In this document: one piece after another, positions 46,817-58,932 of the stretch
Position numbering within the stretch: the first letter of the stretch is position 1
Layout of the letters: each line of letters starts with the position of its first letter
Assembly: GCF_019175385.1 (NCBI RefSeq)
Contig: NC_083344.1
Span: 2,580,965-2,644,964, forward strand
DNA: 64,000 bases
From: Lycium barbarum
Lineage: Eukaryota; Streptophyta; Magnoliopsida; Solanales; Solanaceae
Reading direction: 5' to 3'
Notes under the pieces: generated by a model
Seen by the model: the letters and a program-made list of their open reading frames with translations, nothing else
What the model was told of the DNA's origin: nothing
Database searches by the model: none
Program-made: the position numbers and the translations under genes

Positions 46817-48239
46817 TAAAAGTGTTAACTTTTGGCAAACTTGAAGGACCACTGTCAAGTACATACCTAAGAAACTATTTTGAACTTGCCCTTAGATATA
46901 AGGGACAATTTTTGTCATTTTCTCGGGAGCAAGTGGGTAAACATATTTGTTCCTACTTAGTCCTTACTAGCTAGAGGCGTTTATCTTCAAGTGGGTGCGT
47001 AAATTTTTTGGCTCGGTGGAAAATAATGTGTTCCTTGACTGCCTAAAGACCTAAGAGGTGTTGGCTTGTATAATCCTTTGGATAATTTGGGCCATGAGGA
47101 ACAAGTTTGCGTGGAATAATAAAGTTCTTTCTCCTACTTATGTGTTATCAGAAGCTCTGAATTTCAGTGGGTGCATGGTGAAAATGAAGAGGTGACAAGT
47201 AGATAGCTGGGGAGCCTTGGTGTAATTGCCATGTGATGAGGAAGTTACGTGTTCAAGCCATGGTGAAAGAACAAGTGGAGGGGAGAGGTATAATATCACG
47301 TGACGTTCATTTCATCAAAATATCAATGCCACATGAGATTGGGTGTCCACCTAGGACAACCCTAACCAAGAAGGGTACGAACCATTTAGGTAATTGCCGA
47401 GTATATGCACGATGAAGGATAAAATTGATCCTTTTTGTATAGTAGAGAGGTAAATTTTGCCCTTTTCCCCTTTTCTTATTAATAAAATCAAAACTGTCCC
47501 TTACATAATCATGTAAAAAATTTAACAATACTCGGTGAACTTGCAAAACATCAAAATTCTAGCATCAATCTGGTGCTTATAGAATGCTCTAAACTAATGT
47601 TACAATATGAAACTCTTGCATATTGAAACAAATAAAAATGTAAAAAATAAATGCTCTGTCAGTTGCAATTTTCTTATATTAATTTGATGATGAAAAAAAT
47701 ACTATCTTAAAATGCTGGTTAAAGTCTATGTAATTTAACTCTCGAGAAGCGAAACGTGATAAATAAAAGTGAACTGAGGAAGTCGTTAACTTTTCACCTA
47801 CATGTGAATTAAACTAATAATAAATGCTTTTAATCCACCACAATCTCAAAAGGCCCCAAATTTTAGGTGATAGCTCATGCACGATAATTCTAAGTTTATG
47901 AATTTAGGTATTGATAGAAACGTTTACTCGTATTATTTAGTAAAAATTAGGTGGAGTGCCCGGTTTTTGAGACGGCAATCAATGTTTACCACCATTTGAA
48001 ATATAATTAAGGAACATCCACATTTTAATCCAGTATTGCATGTGGAAAAAAAATACAACCACCTAAAATACAAACAGTTCCATCATATGGTGCTTGAGTT
48101 CGAGATACTGACAAATGAACTTCAAAACACTACCACCGAAACTTGAAAATTTTCTATATGTGAAATTCCCACACAATATGTTGGAGTTCCAAAAGTTCTT
48201 GTTGTGTCGGACTTTATTGATTTGTTCACACTCACAAGA
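46817..48239. other. Unit 5' flank, no gene seen
   Basis: Up to 47,640 it repeats 26,400-27,240; beyond that it is AT-rich DNA without a recognisable gene. Confidence 0.45.
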
Positions 48240-48305
48240 CATAATAGGTTTCACGACCATCAAGGCTCCAACATTTTGCTGTGTTATCTCCATTGAAGCA
48301 ACCAA
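48240..48305 (-). pseudogene. CBSX3: CBSX3-like middle exon, relic 5
   Basis: The minus strand reads MEITQQNVGALMVVKP, the closest match in the window to the family's QHNVGALVVVKP. The frame then passes into unrelated residues and a stop. It lies upstream of PPR pseudogene C in the same orientation. Confidence 0.68.
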
Positions 48306-48657
48306 TCAGTCATCCGAAAACTTAACAGAGGCAATATTACGTAAGGGTGCATATGTAATTTCTAGTTGAGGAGTAAAAGGAATTGTTGCCACAGGCAGAG
48401 ACTTTTCAATATACTCTAATTGAGAAACCAACACCAAGACGCATCCAATGCCACAAAAATGATGCATATATACTCCGTATTAACAGTATTGACCCTTTAA
48501 AACTAGACGAGACACCTATTTTGTTTAAACAAAATACCACATTAAACACCAGCCAGTTATAAGCACATTAAACTGGAAAATTATTGCAGTAGGCCACATC
48601 AAGAGGCGCAGACCAATATATACTAGAAAAACCAAGCATGCAAAAGTGCTTGATCAT

Positions 48658-49425
48658 TTATTTATACGTCAATATGTCTGGAGGAATGCCTTTCTGCTTC
48701 ATCTCATTCAAAAGGTTCGTAGCAGCATCTAAGTTTCCATCTTTGCAAAGGGCATCAACAACAATGTTGTAGTTATAGATGTTGGGCTTAGTGTTCTCTT
48801 GTTCCACTAGTCGGAGCAAACTCAAAGTCTTCTCAGTATGACCTGTTTTACTGAGCCCATTCATGACGGTTGCATACATGACTTCGTTGGGCTCACAAAT
48901 CTTCTCTCTCACCAATTTTTTGAACAACTCAACTGCATCTTTGACCTTATTTTCAGCAAAGATTCCCCTTATTAGAGTGGTAAAGGTGATATTATCAAAT
49001 GGAATGCCATTCTTCAAGTAAATGGGTAAAACCGAAAACGCACAATCAGCACGACGCATCAGGCAGTAACTGTTAATCACATTACTCAAGATGGAATTAC
49101 TAATTGGGATATCCTTTTTCTGCATTTCTCGAAAAAGAGAAACCACAGCAGAATAATGCTTCATAGTTAGTATAGTCTTAAACAATTTAGAGAAACTGAC
49201 AACTGAAGGAAGATGCTTCATTCTAACCAATTGATGGAAGAGAGTAACAGCATCATCAAAACACTTAACATTCTCAATCTTGGTATTTAACCCAAGTTTA
49301 CCCTTTGCATAAATGGATGTATTACTATGAGTTGAATAATAAACTGTAATTGCAGAACAAGAATGGGAAACATCAAAGAAAGAGAATAAGGGAATAATAC
49401 CATTTCGCAGAGAGATTATCTTCAT
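48658..49425 (-). pseudogene. RFL-type PPR gene cut after five motifs (255 aa), gene D
   Basis: The ATG at 49,425 opens MKIISLRNGIIPLF and a Ser/Tyr-rich presequence. KIENVKCFDDAV and five complete motifs (about residues 75-250) follow. The frame stops six residues into motif 6, at DILTYK. All codons up to there are open. The 3' end is replaced by the flank that in other units lies beyond the last CBS exon. The missing nine motifs make normal RNA recognition unlikely. It is listed as a pseudogene, but a short mitochondrial protein could still be made. Confidence 0.85.
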
Positions 49426-51555
49426 CTTCAGTGAGTGAGAGAGTATTGCCCTAATTTTGGAACAATTTTGAGGGAGTGTGTACAGAGGGCAAATGAGATA
49501 ATGACGAAATTAGTCCCTTATGTTTTACGGTAGGTTCAAAATAATCCCGTGAGTAGGCATCTAACAGTTTCTGTGCTTTGAGTTTGCCAAAATGTAACGC
49601 TTTTGGTCTTCCCCAAATACTGCTGAATCATTTACTTTACATTTGACAGGAACTAAAAGATTAAAAAAAATTAACGGAAACAAACATTTAGAGATACAAT
49701 TTTTATATATTTTTTTCATTTTTGATTTATTTCTAAAGTTTGATGCGGCTTTTTAAGGTGTAATTTCTATTTTTTGTGTTACATATTTTAGGATTTGACA
49801 GGACTTTAGAAGTGTACATCCTTCGCTGCGTGTATTTAACTGTATTTTTGTTGTTTGTAAACAATTTTCTACTACATACAGTGTATTCTTTAATGGATTA
49901 GAGTACATTCTCCATTTTTTTTAGTATAAATACTGTGTATTTTGCATTTCTCCAGAAAGTCGATCGGATTTGATTGTATTCTCCATTTTTAAATATGGTG
50001 TATTTATACTTTCGGCAAAGATTTGAACGGATTTGATTGTATTCTTCATTTTTTTAGTGTAAATACAGTATATATTTTTACTCGCTTGTAATTCTATTTT
50101 TCCGAAGGAGAAAACTGTGTATTTGAATACCTGCGAAAACTAGTAAAACATAGTCGTAGTTAATTGACTGTATTTTGAAACTGCGCATTTGAATACACAT
50201 AAATACACGCAAAATAGCTAAAAAATAGCTACGAATTGTAATTAAGAAAAAAGTAGCTCTAGTTGGTTAGAAGTTCAGAAACTAAACTATGTATGTAAGT
50301 TACGTGGCAGTGATATTTGATGAGTGGATGCCACGTGGCATTACCACCCCCATCATCCCTAACTCATTTCTAATAAAAGGCATTGTATCATTACAAATTC
50401 ATCATCAATTGAATATACTAAAGTTTTCCGATTGAATTCTATCCTTTATCTTCTTCCCTTTTCATCCTCCATAGCTGTCCACTCGAGTTTTCTCCGTAAA
50501 ACTCCTGTCCAGCTGCAAAAACCTCAGTATCCTCAGTATCCTCTGAGAAAGTTCAAAGTTGCTACAATAGCAGACTAAGGTCTTACTCTAAATAAAGTAC
50601 ATATACTGCATAACCAAATGTCTTTAATCCAATAGGAGCTTATATCATAGAAAATGACAGTCGTAGATGTACTTTCATTTAAAGAGGGTCTCAACAACAT
50701 AAAGAACCTTTATTTCATGTATCCCACAAAAGTACCAAATTTCGAAGCTAAGTGGATTAAGATAACATCTCTGAAAAATATTCAACGAAAAGATACAAGA
50801 TTTTAGATATTGCCTTACAATCCTTTTTTTTTTTTGGTTAAAAAAAAGAAGCTATTATCATCATGTTGTGATTTTAGAGAAATATTTTTAGTAGAAATGT
50901 TCTCCTCCTGCAGCATCCAATTAAAAAAACTAAAAACATTATTGTTCCATCAATTTACTAATACCTTAATCTCTAATACTAACAGATTTAGTCGTAATAA
51001 GAAAGATTACGTCAATACGAACAGATTACTGGACATTGTATTGATTGGCCACAAAAGAAATCTAATAAGCATGAGCTCCTCCCCTTAGACATGCAGCAGT
51101 AAGAGTGCTTGTTCTTCCGTCTTTTAAGTTCTTAGTTTTCTTGAAATTTTCCTCTTTTTTTTTTTCTCTCTTTCGCTCCTTCTCCTATATAGAAACCATG
51201 AGAAAACAAAAAGGCCAGAGGGTGCCTTAAATGTCAGTCACTTCAGTTGGAGTCTTCACATATTTAAAATGTCCAAACTAACTTCCATGTGATTGTTTTT
51301 AGAGATGGCAAGTGAGAAGTGGATAAAATATAGGTAAGGTCATGAATCATGATCAAACATGTTTAACATGACCAAACTTCTATCCTTTTTTCATTTTTGC
51401 TTAAAAACAAACTGTGAAAGTTAATGTAAATTATTTCAAATTAGTGTATCTCCAAATCTGATTTTGTATATTTGAGTTTGTGTTAAATATTGATTAGCGG
51501 ATTACACTATTTTGACTAGATGATTTGATTGGACATTTTGGCAGGTTGTCAAAAA
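49426..51555. other. Gene D 5' flank and unit DNA, no gene seen
   Basis: The part next to the gene resembles the gene A 5' flank (GTGCTTTGAGTTTGCC near 49,578). 49,860-50,270 holds imperfect repeats of TGTATTTGAATAC-like words. 50,600-51,200 resembles 20,600-22,100. No coding stretch was recognised. Confidence 0.45.
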
Positions 51556-51637
51556 GAAGTTTTCAATAGTTGAAACCATGACCTCCTCGTCATACGGTGG
51601 CAACATTTCCATTGTGCCAAGGCTGCTCCCCTTCATA
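51556..51637 (-). mobile_element. TS-type SINE, 5' fragment
   Basis: The minus strand reads GGGGAGCAGCCTTGGCACAA, then GAGGAGGTCATGGTTTCAAC, matching the promoter half of the TS SINE. The 3' half is missing. Confidence 0.65.
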
Positions 51638-51941
51638 ATGCACAGACATGTTACAAAAAAAAAAAAAAGTTTTATTTTAGAAAACGGGGCAGAGTCACCA
51701 TTTTGGAAGGTTGCTCTAACTAGATGTTGCAGTATTTAAAAGCCTAGAGAACAAGTATGAACTAGGACTTTAAATTCTGGCATGACCCAATTCAGACCTG
51801 TCATGCTCAAAAATATGAGTCACAGCTGGCCAGTCACTTTACAGTGTATGAATAGATGACTATTATGTTCTCCATTGTGCTAACACAGGAAACATCTTGA
51901 GCTTAATTGAAAGAATATGTAAATATTAAACAACTGCTAGT

Positions 51942-52120
51942 CTCTCTCTTTTTTTTTTTTTTTTGAAACATGTAACATTTATTATATAGATAGTAAGACT
52001 ATACAAGGACTGTTACAATCATCCATAATTACAGGACTGTAAAGTAACCAACTTACAGCTCCCCTATCATCTACAAGGATTCTAAAACATCACAATTTGA
52101 ATCATGTTGATAAGCATCTA
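51942..52120 (-). mobile_element. Poly(A)-tailed retroinsertion (179 bp) with 14-bp target duplication
   Basis: A long T run on the left is the tail of a minus-strand insert, with AATAAA before it. AAACAACTGCTAGT lies on both sides (51,928-51,941 and 52,121-52,134). The paralogous unit at 28,558-28,575 has the empty site. It is a 5'-truncated LINE or a retrocopy; the source is not recognised. Confidence 0.85.
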
Positions 52121-52234
52121 AAACAACTGCTAGTTATAAGCACACTAAACTGCAGAAGTAGTGCAGTTGACCCAAGCATGTTGATATCTACAAGATTAAG
52201 GGCATATGATCCATTTATTTCTTGTCATCATCAT

Positions 52235-52351
52235 TTAATAACCTCCTTGTATGTAGGCATTTAAACAGTTCAGCTCATCCCTACACTCACTTGCAACCAC
52301 ATGAACAATATCTCCAACGGATAACAAGAAGAATGTACTTGATGCGGTTAT
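52235..52351 (-). pseudogene. CBSX3: CBSX3-like last exon, relic (unit 6)
   Basis: After an acceptor ATGCCAG the exon starts AT AAC CGC, so with the last base of the upstream exon it completes the D of the family's MTDNRIRH motif. It then reads NRIKYILLVI, a frameshift, and VGDIVHVVASECRDELN, ending NAYIQGGY and a stop. That ending is the expected C-terminus of CBSX3-type proteins. About nine codons are missing in the middle. Confidence 0.82.
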
Positions 52352-52679
52352 CTGGCATGTGAAACGTCGGTCAGAAAAATAGAAAGAAAAATTGAACAAA
52401 AGCTAAAGCGTGAAAATCATTATCCTTAAACAAATAGTGGATATATACTATTTAGGAGAATACAAACAAGTTTACTAGGGATACGACCAATCCAAAGCGC
52501 ATGCTGCAAATTGATAGGCCACTTTCAAGGATGGCATGATTTATAGATGTTGAAGGCTATTCAGAAAAGATATCTTATTTAATGAACATGTATGTCAGTT
52601 ATAATTGAAAACTGAAATTCAAATTTAAGTTTAAATAAAACTAAAACCTCAGATAGGGTTCCTCTATAAACTTTTGGAA

Positions 52680-53010
52680 TGACAATTGGATCCAACACCT
52701 AGGATCACCAAGAAATGGAATCCATGGTCATTAAACAAGGCTGAGACTACCCTCAAGGTCAGTGACGTTTTAATTAATGGAGTTTGGAATCTCAATAGGC
52801 TATCATTCACACTAGACCTGAACACTACATTAGCAATCACGGAGGGCTATGTATCATAGCAACAAGCAGTCAAAGATAGAATTTCCTGGGGTCTGACCCC
52901 CTCAAGAAACTTTGCCGCGAATTCTGCTTATAGGCTAGTTAAACAAAAGAAATCCAGCAATAATAACACAGGAAAGAGCTGCTTTTCTTTCGAATCGATA
53001 TGGAAACTAA
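52680..53010 (+). mobile_element. L1-like LINE fragment (RT zinc-binding region)
   Basis: The plus strand reads KVSDVLINGVWNLNRLSFTL, then DRISWGLTPSRNFAANSAY and SIWKLKCPNKI, the conserved region just after RT in plant L1 elements. One internal stop is seen and both ends are cut. Confidence 0.75.
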
Positions 53011-53291
53011 AATGCCCAAACAAAATAAGAAATAGCAGTAAGAACGAAAATGTACAGGAAGCAGAAAGGATGATAAGTTCCCTCAGTTCATTTCAACAGA
53101 ATGTACTTTTATTTTTTGTAACTGCACATCCTAGAACCCCTTAGGTGCTACAAATGATAAAACTATTTATTACTTATCGAAAAATATGTCAATTGCTCAT
53201 ATAAGGAGACCTAGTCACTACCAAATTTAAATTACTCGTAGCATCTTGAGTTTGAAGAAAACACACTAAAAAGGCACTAAAAAAGTAGTAC

Positions 53292-53352
53292 CTGTCATCA
53301 GTTGGGTCGCTTTCAGAACTTTAGTTTCTGGTGTGACATTGATGAGCCTATT
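53292..53352 (-). pseudogene. CBSX3: CBSX3-like 61-bp exon, relic (unit 6)
   Basis: Acceptor GGGTTTGCAG, then NRLINVTPETKVLKATQLMT plus G, then GTACTA. It is the exact length of its paralogues and joins in phase to the exon at 52,235. Confidence 0.8.
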
Positions 53353-54496
53353 CTGCAAACCCACACATAAATAAAGTTAAAATCGTGTAATAAAACGCAT
53401 CGCAATTTCTAGAGACGAGGTTAATTTTGTGACAAAATATGATCACACTGAAAAACAAAAACATAGATGAAATTAGATATATGCTACTCCTATCTACTTG
53501 ATCCATAGGATTCAATATCCGATAGACAACTAATATCCTTAACAAAAACTATGACGAGGCTACAAATGATCATGGAAAGCTCAACTGTGTCCATCTCACT
53601 AACTAACGTTACCAACATTATAACACAGCGCTGAAACATAAGATAAGACATGGGTCTCTTTTCCCCCAAATTCTTAAATAACAAGCAGAGTTTACACTTA
53701 AAATCCATATTCTAAAATAAAGAAACAAACAATTATAGAGAATTTCAAACAGAGCTACGTCTTCAAAGAAATTCCTCGCCTCCATGTTGTGAGTTAGTTG
53801 ACAATAATTATATGGAATACGACCCTTTTCGAATAGGAATGATAATTTGTATACCCTATCAATTTCGAACAAGTTCTATTTCAAAAGCATCTAGTACTTT
53901 TGGATCATACATAAACCTCAAAAAGTACATTCTTAAATATTCTAAATATGGTGTTGATGTTTATCTATATTATACCATATCAATCTTGAACAAGTTCTAT
54001 TTCAACTTCAGGAAAATTACAATATTCATACTATATGTTTCAGGGATAGAAAGATGTGATTGAACTTGTTAGATCTAGTGTTCCAATTATGGTTGATGTT
54101 ACAAAGACTTTAGAAACTATCAAAGAAGATTGTTTCCGCCGCAATTTCTAAGTTGCAGGAAGTTGTTATTTACTCTCACATATATACAAAATGATAATAC
54201 ATGAAAGACAACTAAACAGCAGTGAAAATGATATTCCTAGATTTAAAATGTTTATGCATAAGGAATATCAACAGAGCAGTAATATCTAATTTCCAAGATA
54301 AAAAAGAGTGGAAAAAGAACAAGAATATCAGAAGTGGTGTACCTCCTCAATAAGCCTGCTGCAAAGCCCAAGCAGCGATTTAATTGCCATTTTTTCTGCT
54401 TCCACGATTGCATTGGATGACATTTCTTTTGGAGGGATAAAAAGGAAAATGTGTCACAGCCATAACGTAGCCGAATAGACCAAGCGAAAGAAATAT
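53353..54496. other. PPR gene E 3' flank and intron-like DNA
   Basis: It contains one short module (53,470-53,630) and the shared PPR 3' flank with AGGCTTATTGAGGAG followed by GTACACCACT on the minus strand near 54,340. No further gene is seen. Confidence 0.45.
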
Positions 54497-56278
54497 TCAC
54501 TTCTTATTTTTCAAGTGAAGCTCTGGTATCATGTCAAGGACAGAAGGGTTCTCCCTTATAACGTTTACCAAAAACCCAGCTGTAGTTGCATCAAATGAGA
54601 AGCCCCGTCCAGCCATTTCCTTCATGAAAGATATCATTTCACTAATTTTGTTGCACCTAAGAAATCCTTGCACAATAACATCGTAAGTGACATTGTTTGG
54701 AAAACAACCATTGTCTTCCATTTTTCTTAGAATATCTTTAGCTTCATCTAACAACCCTTGAAGACAAAATCCATTTATCATTGTATTGTACGTTCTAGCA
54801 TTCGGAAGCAATCCAATTGAAGAAAGCTTCTCAAAAATAGCACGAGCTTTGTCGAGTTGACCATTTTTGCACAACCCGTTAATGACAACATTATAAAATT
54901 CAATATTAGCATTTTCTCCCTTTCTTTCCAACTTATTAAAGAGTGATACAGCTTCTTCAATAAGTCCATACTTGAAATAACCATTGAGCAAAGTGCCATA
55001 ACTGTATAAATCAGGTGTGGGCCCTGTAGATAGCATCTCATCAAAGAACTTTTTTGCATCGCCTATTCTTCCAATATCAAACAGCCCTTGCAAGATAGTG
55101 TTGTAGGTAATAATATCAGGCTTTGATCCCCTTTGAGAAATTTCACCAAACAATTGCACGGCCTCATCCACTTTCTTTTCCTTACAGTATCCATTCATTA
55201 GTATGCTATAGCTAATAATGTCAGGTTCAATGTTTTTGTCTATCATGGAATCAAAAACTCTCCTCGCTCTATTCATTTGACCACACAAACAATGTCCATC
55301 CATTATCGCATTGTAGGTGATTATATCAGGCTCTATACCTTTTTCAATCATGTGTCTCATTATTTCCTCAGCATCCTCAACTTTTCCTTCTTTACATAAT
55401 CCATCTATCACTATGTTGAAGGTGCGCACATTTGGATAAATATTACGATTTACCATCTCAGAGAACAAAGTCGTTACTTTTTCCCACTGACCGAACTTAC
55501 ATAAACCATCAATTACTGAATTATATGTGACTACGTTAGGAGGAATGCCCTTCTGTTTCATCTCATTCAAAAGGTTGATTGCAGCATTTAAGTTTCTATC
55601 TTTGCAAAGTGCATCTATAACAATGCTATAGATATATATGTTAGGCTTAGCATTCCCCTGTTCAATTAACCGGAGCAAACTCAAAGTCTTCTCAGTATGA
55701 CCCCTTTTGCTTAGCCCATTCATGACAGTTGCATACATGAATTCATTAGGCTCACAAATCTTCTCTTTGACCAACTTTTTGAACAATTCAACCGCATCTT
55801 TAACCTTATTTTCAGCAAATAATCCCCTTATTAGGGTGGTAAAGGTGACATTATCAAATGGAATGCCATTCTTCAAGTAAATGGGTAACATCGAAAACGC
55901 ACAATCAGCACGATGCATCAGGCAATAACTGTTAATCACACTACTCAAGATGAATACATCAAATGGGATACCCAATATCTGCATTTCTCGAAAAAGAGAA
56001 ACCACAGCAGAATAATGCTTCATAGTTAGTATAGTCTTAAATAATTTAGAGAAACTGATAACTGAAGGAAGAGGCTTCATTCTAACCATTTGATGGAAGA
56101 GAGTAACAGCATCATCTAAACACTTAACATTCTCAATCTTGCTATTTAACCCAAGTTTACCCTTTGCAGAAACAGATGTATTACTATGACTTGAAGAATA
56201 TGCTCTGATTGTAAATGTCCAAAAACAAGAATGGGAAATAACTCTCAATGGAGGGCAAAACAGAGAAATTCTCTTCAT
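54497..56278 (-). CDS. Intact RFL-type P-class PPR protein (593 aa), gene E
   Basis: This is an intronless PPR gene; its protein is probably imported into mitochondria and binds RNA there. The ATG at 56,278 gives MKRISLFCPPLRVISHS and a Ser-rich presequence (RAYSSSHSNTS); the codon two steps upstream is TTG and is not used. KIENVKCLDDAV leads into 14 motifs from about residue 73 to 563, with a tail ending ELHLKNKK. The 5/35 residues are SD, SD, TN, AN, SN, NN, ND, ND, SD, ND, GN, NN, NN, DD. Length and repeat number match Rf-PPR592-like proteins. Its leader is unlike genes A and B, and its 5' flank joins unrelated repeat DNA near 56,400. No lesion is seen. Confidence 0.9.
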   Translation of the reverse strand: MKRISLFCPPLRVISHSCFWTFTIRAYSSSHSNTSVSAKGKLGLNSKIENVKCLDDAVTLFHQMVRMKPLPSVISFSKLFKTILTMKHYSAVVSLFREMQILGIPFDVFILSSVINSYCLMHRADCAFSMLPIYLKNGIPFDNVTFTTLIRGLFAENKVKDAVELFKKLVKEKICEPNEFMYATVMNGLSKRGHTEKTLSLLRLIEQGNAKPNIYIYSIVIDALCKDRNLNAAINLLNEMKQKGIPPNVVTYNSVIDGLCKFGQWEKVTTLFSEMVNRNIYPNVRTFNIVIDGLCKEGKVEDAEEIMRHMIEKGIEPDIITYNAIMDGHCLCGQMNRARRVFDSMIDKNIEPDIISYSILMNGYCKEKKVDEAVQLFGEISQRGSKPDIITYNTILQGLFDIGRIGDAKKFFDEMLSTGPTPDLYSYGTLLNGYFKYGLIEEAVSLFNKLERKGENANIEFYNVVINGLCKNGQLDKARAIFEKLSSIGLLPNARTYNTMINGFCLQGLLDEAKDILRKMEDNGCFPNNVTYDVIVQGFLRCNKISEMISFMKEMAGRGFSFDATTAGFLVNVIRENPSVLDMIPELHLKNKK

Positions 56279-56399
56279 CTTCAATGGAGGAATAACTCTC
56301 CACAGTAAAGTTTGCCTTGTTTACTGAATTGCTGGAATATTAGCAGTGTATGTGAAAGTGATGTTATGATTCGGTGTGCCCTAATTTTGCCCAGTGATC

Positions 56400-58932
56400 T
56401 TTTTTTGTGATAAGTCCGACGTGTGGTATTAATAAGGGCAAAAGGGTCAAGTTTGAGCTATTTTTGTCCCGGTTGTTACTAAAATTATCAAAAATATCCA
56501 TCATTTGACGGAAACCACAAAATCCATCTAAATAACCTGATTTCAATTGAAATTACCCGTTCTACTCTTTTTAACCTGACCCGCAACCCGCAAAACTACA
56601 CCAAACTAAACCGGGCAATTCGCACGAATGCCCCTATCTTGGGATGGTCTTTAATATGCGCCCATCAAATCACACTTCTTTAATTTTTTCCCTTCGGCAT
56701 TTTAAGTAATTAAAATGTGATCGAAAATATTCTTGACATTGGAAAAAAAAAATCGAATCTATGACCTAATTTCACAAGGCAAGGTTTTATAGAAATTATG
56801 CTTATATGGGCAAAGTTACGTAGAACTTATGTCAGACAAGCCAAAGTTTGTAGGAGTTTAAACTTATGTCGAGCAAATTAATTATTGTACAAATTATGTC
56901 GGACAAGGCATAGTTTCATAGAAACCTTGTTATGTAAAATTGTTTTTTATTTTTACTCTGCCGGGAATCGAACCTATAAGGGCAATTTGCACAATTCCCT
57001 TCATACGTACTGGGTCTTTAATTTTTGTCCCTCAATTCGCTTAAAAAGATGGCCGAAAATTCTCCAAGGTTCTGGGTTTCAAAACCCAGCAGAGTCGAAA
57101 ATAAATAAAAAAAAATCGCAAGTGACACAGAATCTATGCTTATTCGGGCGAAATTACATAGAACCTATGCCGGATACGGCAGACTTTGCCTTGTTAGACA
57201 AACTTTTAGTTATGTCTTAAGGCAAATTCTCCCGCATAAGGCAGACTTTTTGCAAAAATCTTGCCTTGCGATTTTTTTTTTGACTAAGTGGGAGTTCGAA
57301 TTCAGAATCTCGGGATATTTTTGGCCACCTTTTTAAGCGAAGACCAGAAATTTGAGGGCCAAAAATTAAAGACCACCCCAAAAAAGGGGCACTCTGGGCA
57401 AAAAAAAAAAATGAACCTAGAATCTCTAATTTTGTACCCCAGGGTACTTTGGCTCACAAATTTTCATTAAAAGTAAGCAAGGACGAAAATAAAAAAATAA
57501 AAAAAAAAACTAGCGATTTTAGGGACAAAAATTAAAGATCAGTTCATCTGAAGAGCATATAACAATCCGCGCAAAAAATTGAATTAAACCTCAACCCATT
57601 TTCTAAAAACCATTCTAACCCCATTTTACACCTCCGCAACACCTTCTCTTCCACATTTTCCCTATAAACACCAACTTTTTCGTCTCTTCCCACATAAAGC
57701 TAAAAAATTTGTGGGTGCTGTTGGAGTGCAAATCTTATTACTAGTTTAGCTTTACTTTCATAATACTGTTCAGAAGAAGTTAATAAACATATAATAGAGC
57801 TGATGATTTTATTTTTTTTTGGGGACAGGAGAAATGGGAGAGGGGATTATAAGGTAGGGAATCTGACCCTCACCAACAATGTAAAAGTTCATATAGCCAA
57901 CCAACTGAACTCCGAAGATTCACCAAGCTATTTGAATTTAACATAGCCAATTAGTAAACCAAAGAAGCCAATTTACCATTCTAAGTTACCAACAAGTTTA
58001 TAGAAAGGCAGACTAACTGATTCCCTGCATAACAGAAACAAATTTCCTAAAGCAGACTGAAATTAGATAAACTTGCAAGAACCTGATCTCAACCATCTTT
58101 ATGTTTCAATTTACAATGTTCAGCAAAGCCATTATTAACCCCTCCAGATAAATGTTACTCTCAAATGAATCAGAAACAAAGTTACTAGAGGCCGTTTTTA
58201 GAAAATGGGTTGGGGTTTAATTTGGTTTAGTAGAGTAGGTCGCGAGTGATTTTTTGGTGGATTTGGGGTTCCCATCAAATGAGAGATACTTTTGATAACT
58301 TTAGTAACGGCAGGCGAAAAATAATCCCAAGATGTAACGAGGGATAAAACTAACCAAAAAAAAAAGTAGAAGGGTATTAATTTTGCAAATTTAATTGAGA
58401 TAGAAATAATTCTTTTCATGTATATGCACAAAAAAAATTATTTCGTAGACAAATTAACCACAATTTTAAGTAGAATTACAATTTAGAAATATGAGTTCAC
58501 AAGAATAATTGATTCTCGTGGGTAATTGTTCTAATCACGTAACAATTACCCAATTAACTTCGAGAAGCATTTACACTACGTATCATGTCAATTAAAAAAT
58601 AACTATAGGTGACCTGATAGTGAAAAAATAATAAATGGTACTGTATAAGTTAGTGAGCTTCATTACACTCCTGAAGGATGTCTGCCTAAGGTCGGCCTAA
58701 GTGATCGAGCTATGTCATAACTTGTGACAGCGAGACACGCTAGTAATGGGAAAAAAAACACAACATTTGCAGGGGGTTTGTGATTTAACATTTGCTCCAT
58801 ATCTGGTTATCACCTCTGATATTAATGTAACATTTTACACAACATAATAAGAGTAAGACTTTAGGATGACCAAGGTTAAAATCGCTATTTAAAATGAAAA
58901 AGGCAACTAGCCTCCATGCTTGTCATCATCAT
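56400..58932. other. Repeat-rich intergenic region, no gene seen
   Basis: Degenerate non-coding repeats include several GTCGGACAAG/GCCGGATACGG-type words and an inverted pair (see next entry). Open frames here contain low-complexity sequence and resemble nothing recognised. Confidence 0.4.
56985..57395. repeat. Imperfect inverted repeat, about 70-bp arms
   Basis: TTTAATTTTTGTCCCTCAAT, then CGCTTAAAAAGATGGCC (56,985-57,053) is answered by GGCCACCTTTTTAAGCG, then GGGCCAAAAATTAAAG (57,323-57,395). It may be a non-autonomous element, but no target duplication was found. Confidence 0.5.

Noticed and set aside
56885..57470. Open frames of 60-111 codons upstream of PPR gene E
   Set aside because: They lie in degenerate inverted-repeat DNA, mostly low complexity, with no conserved motif.
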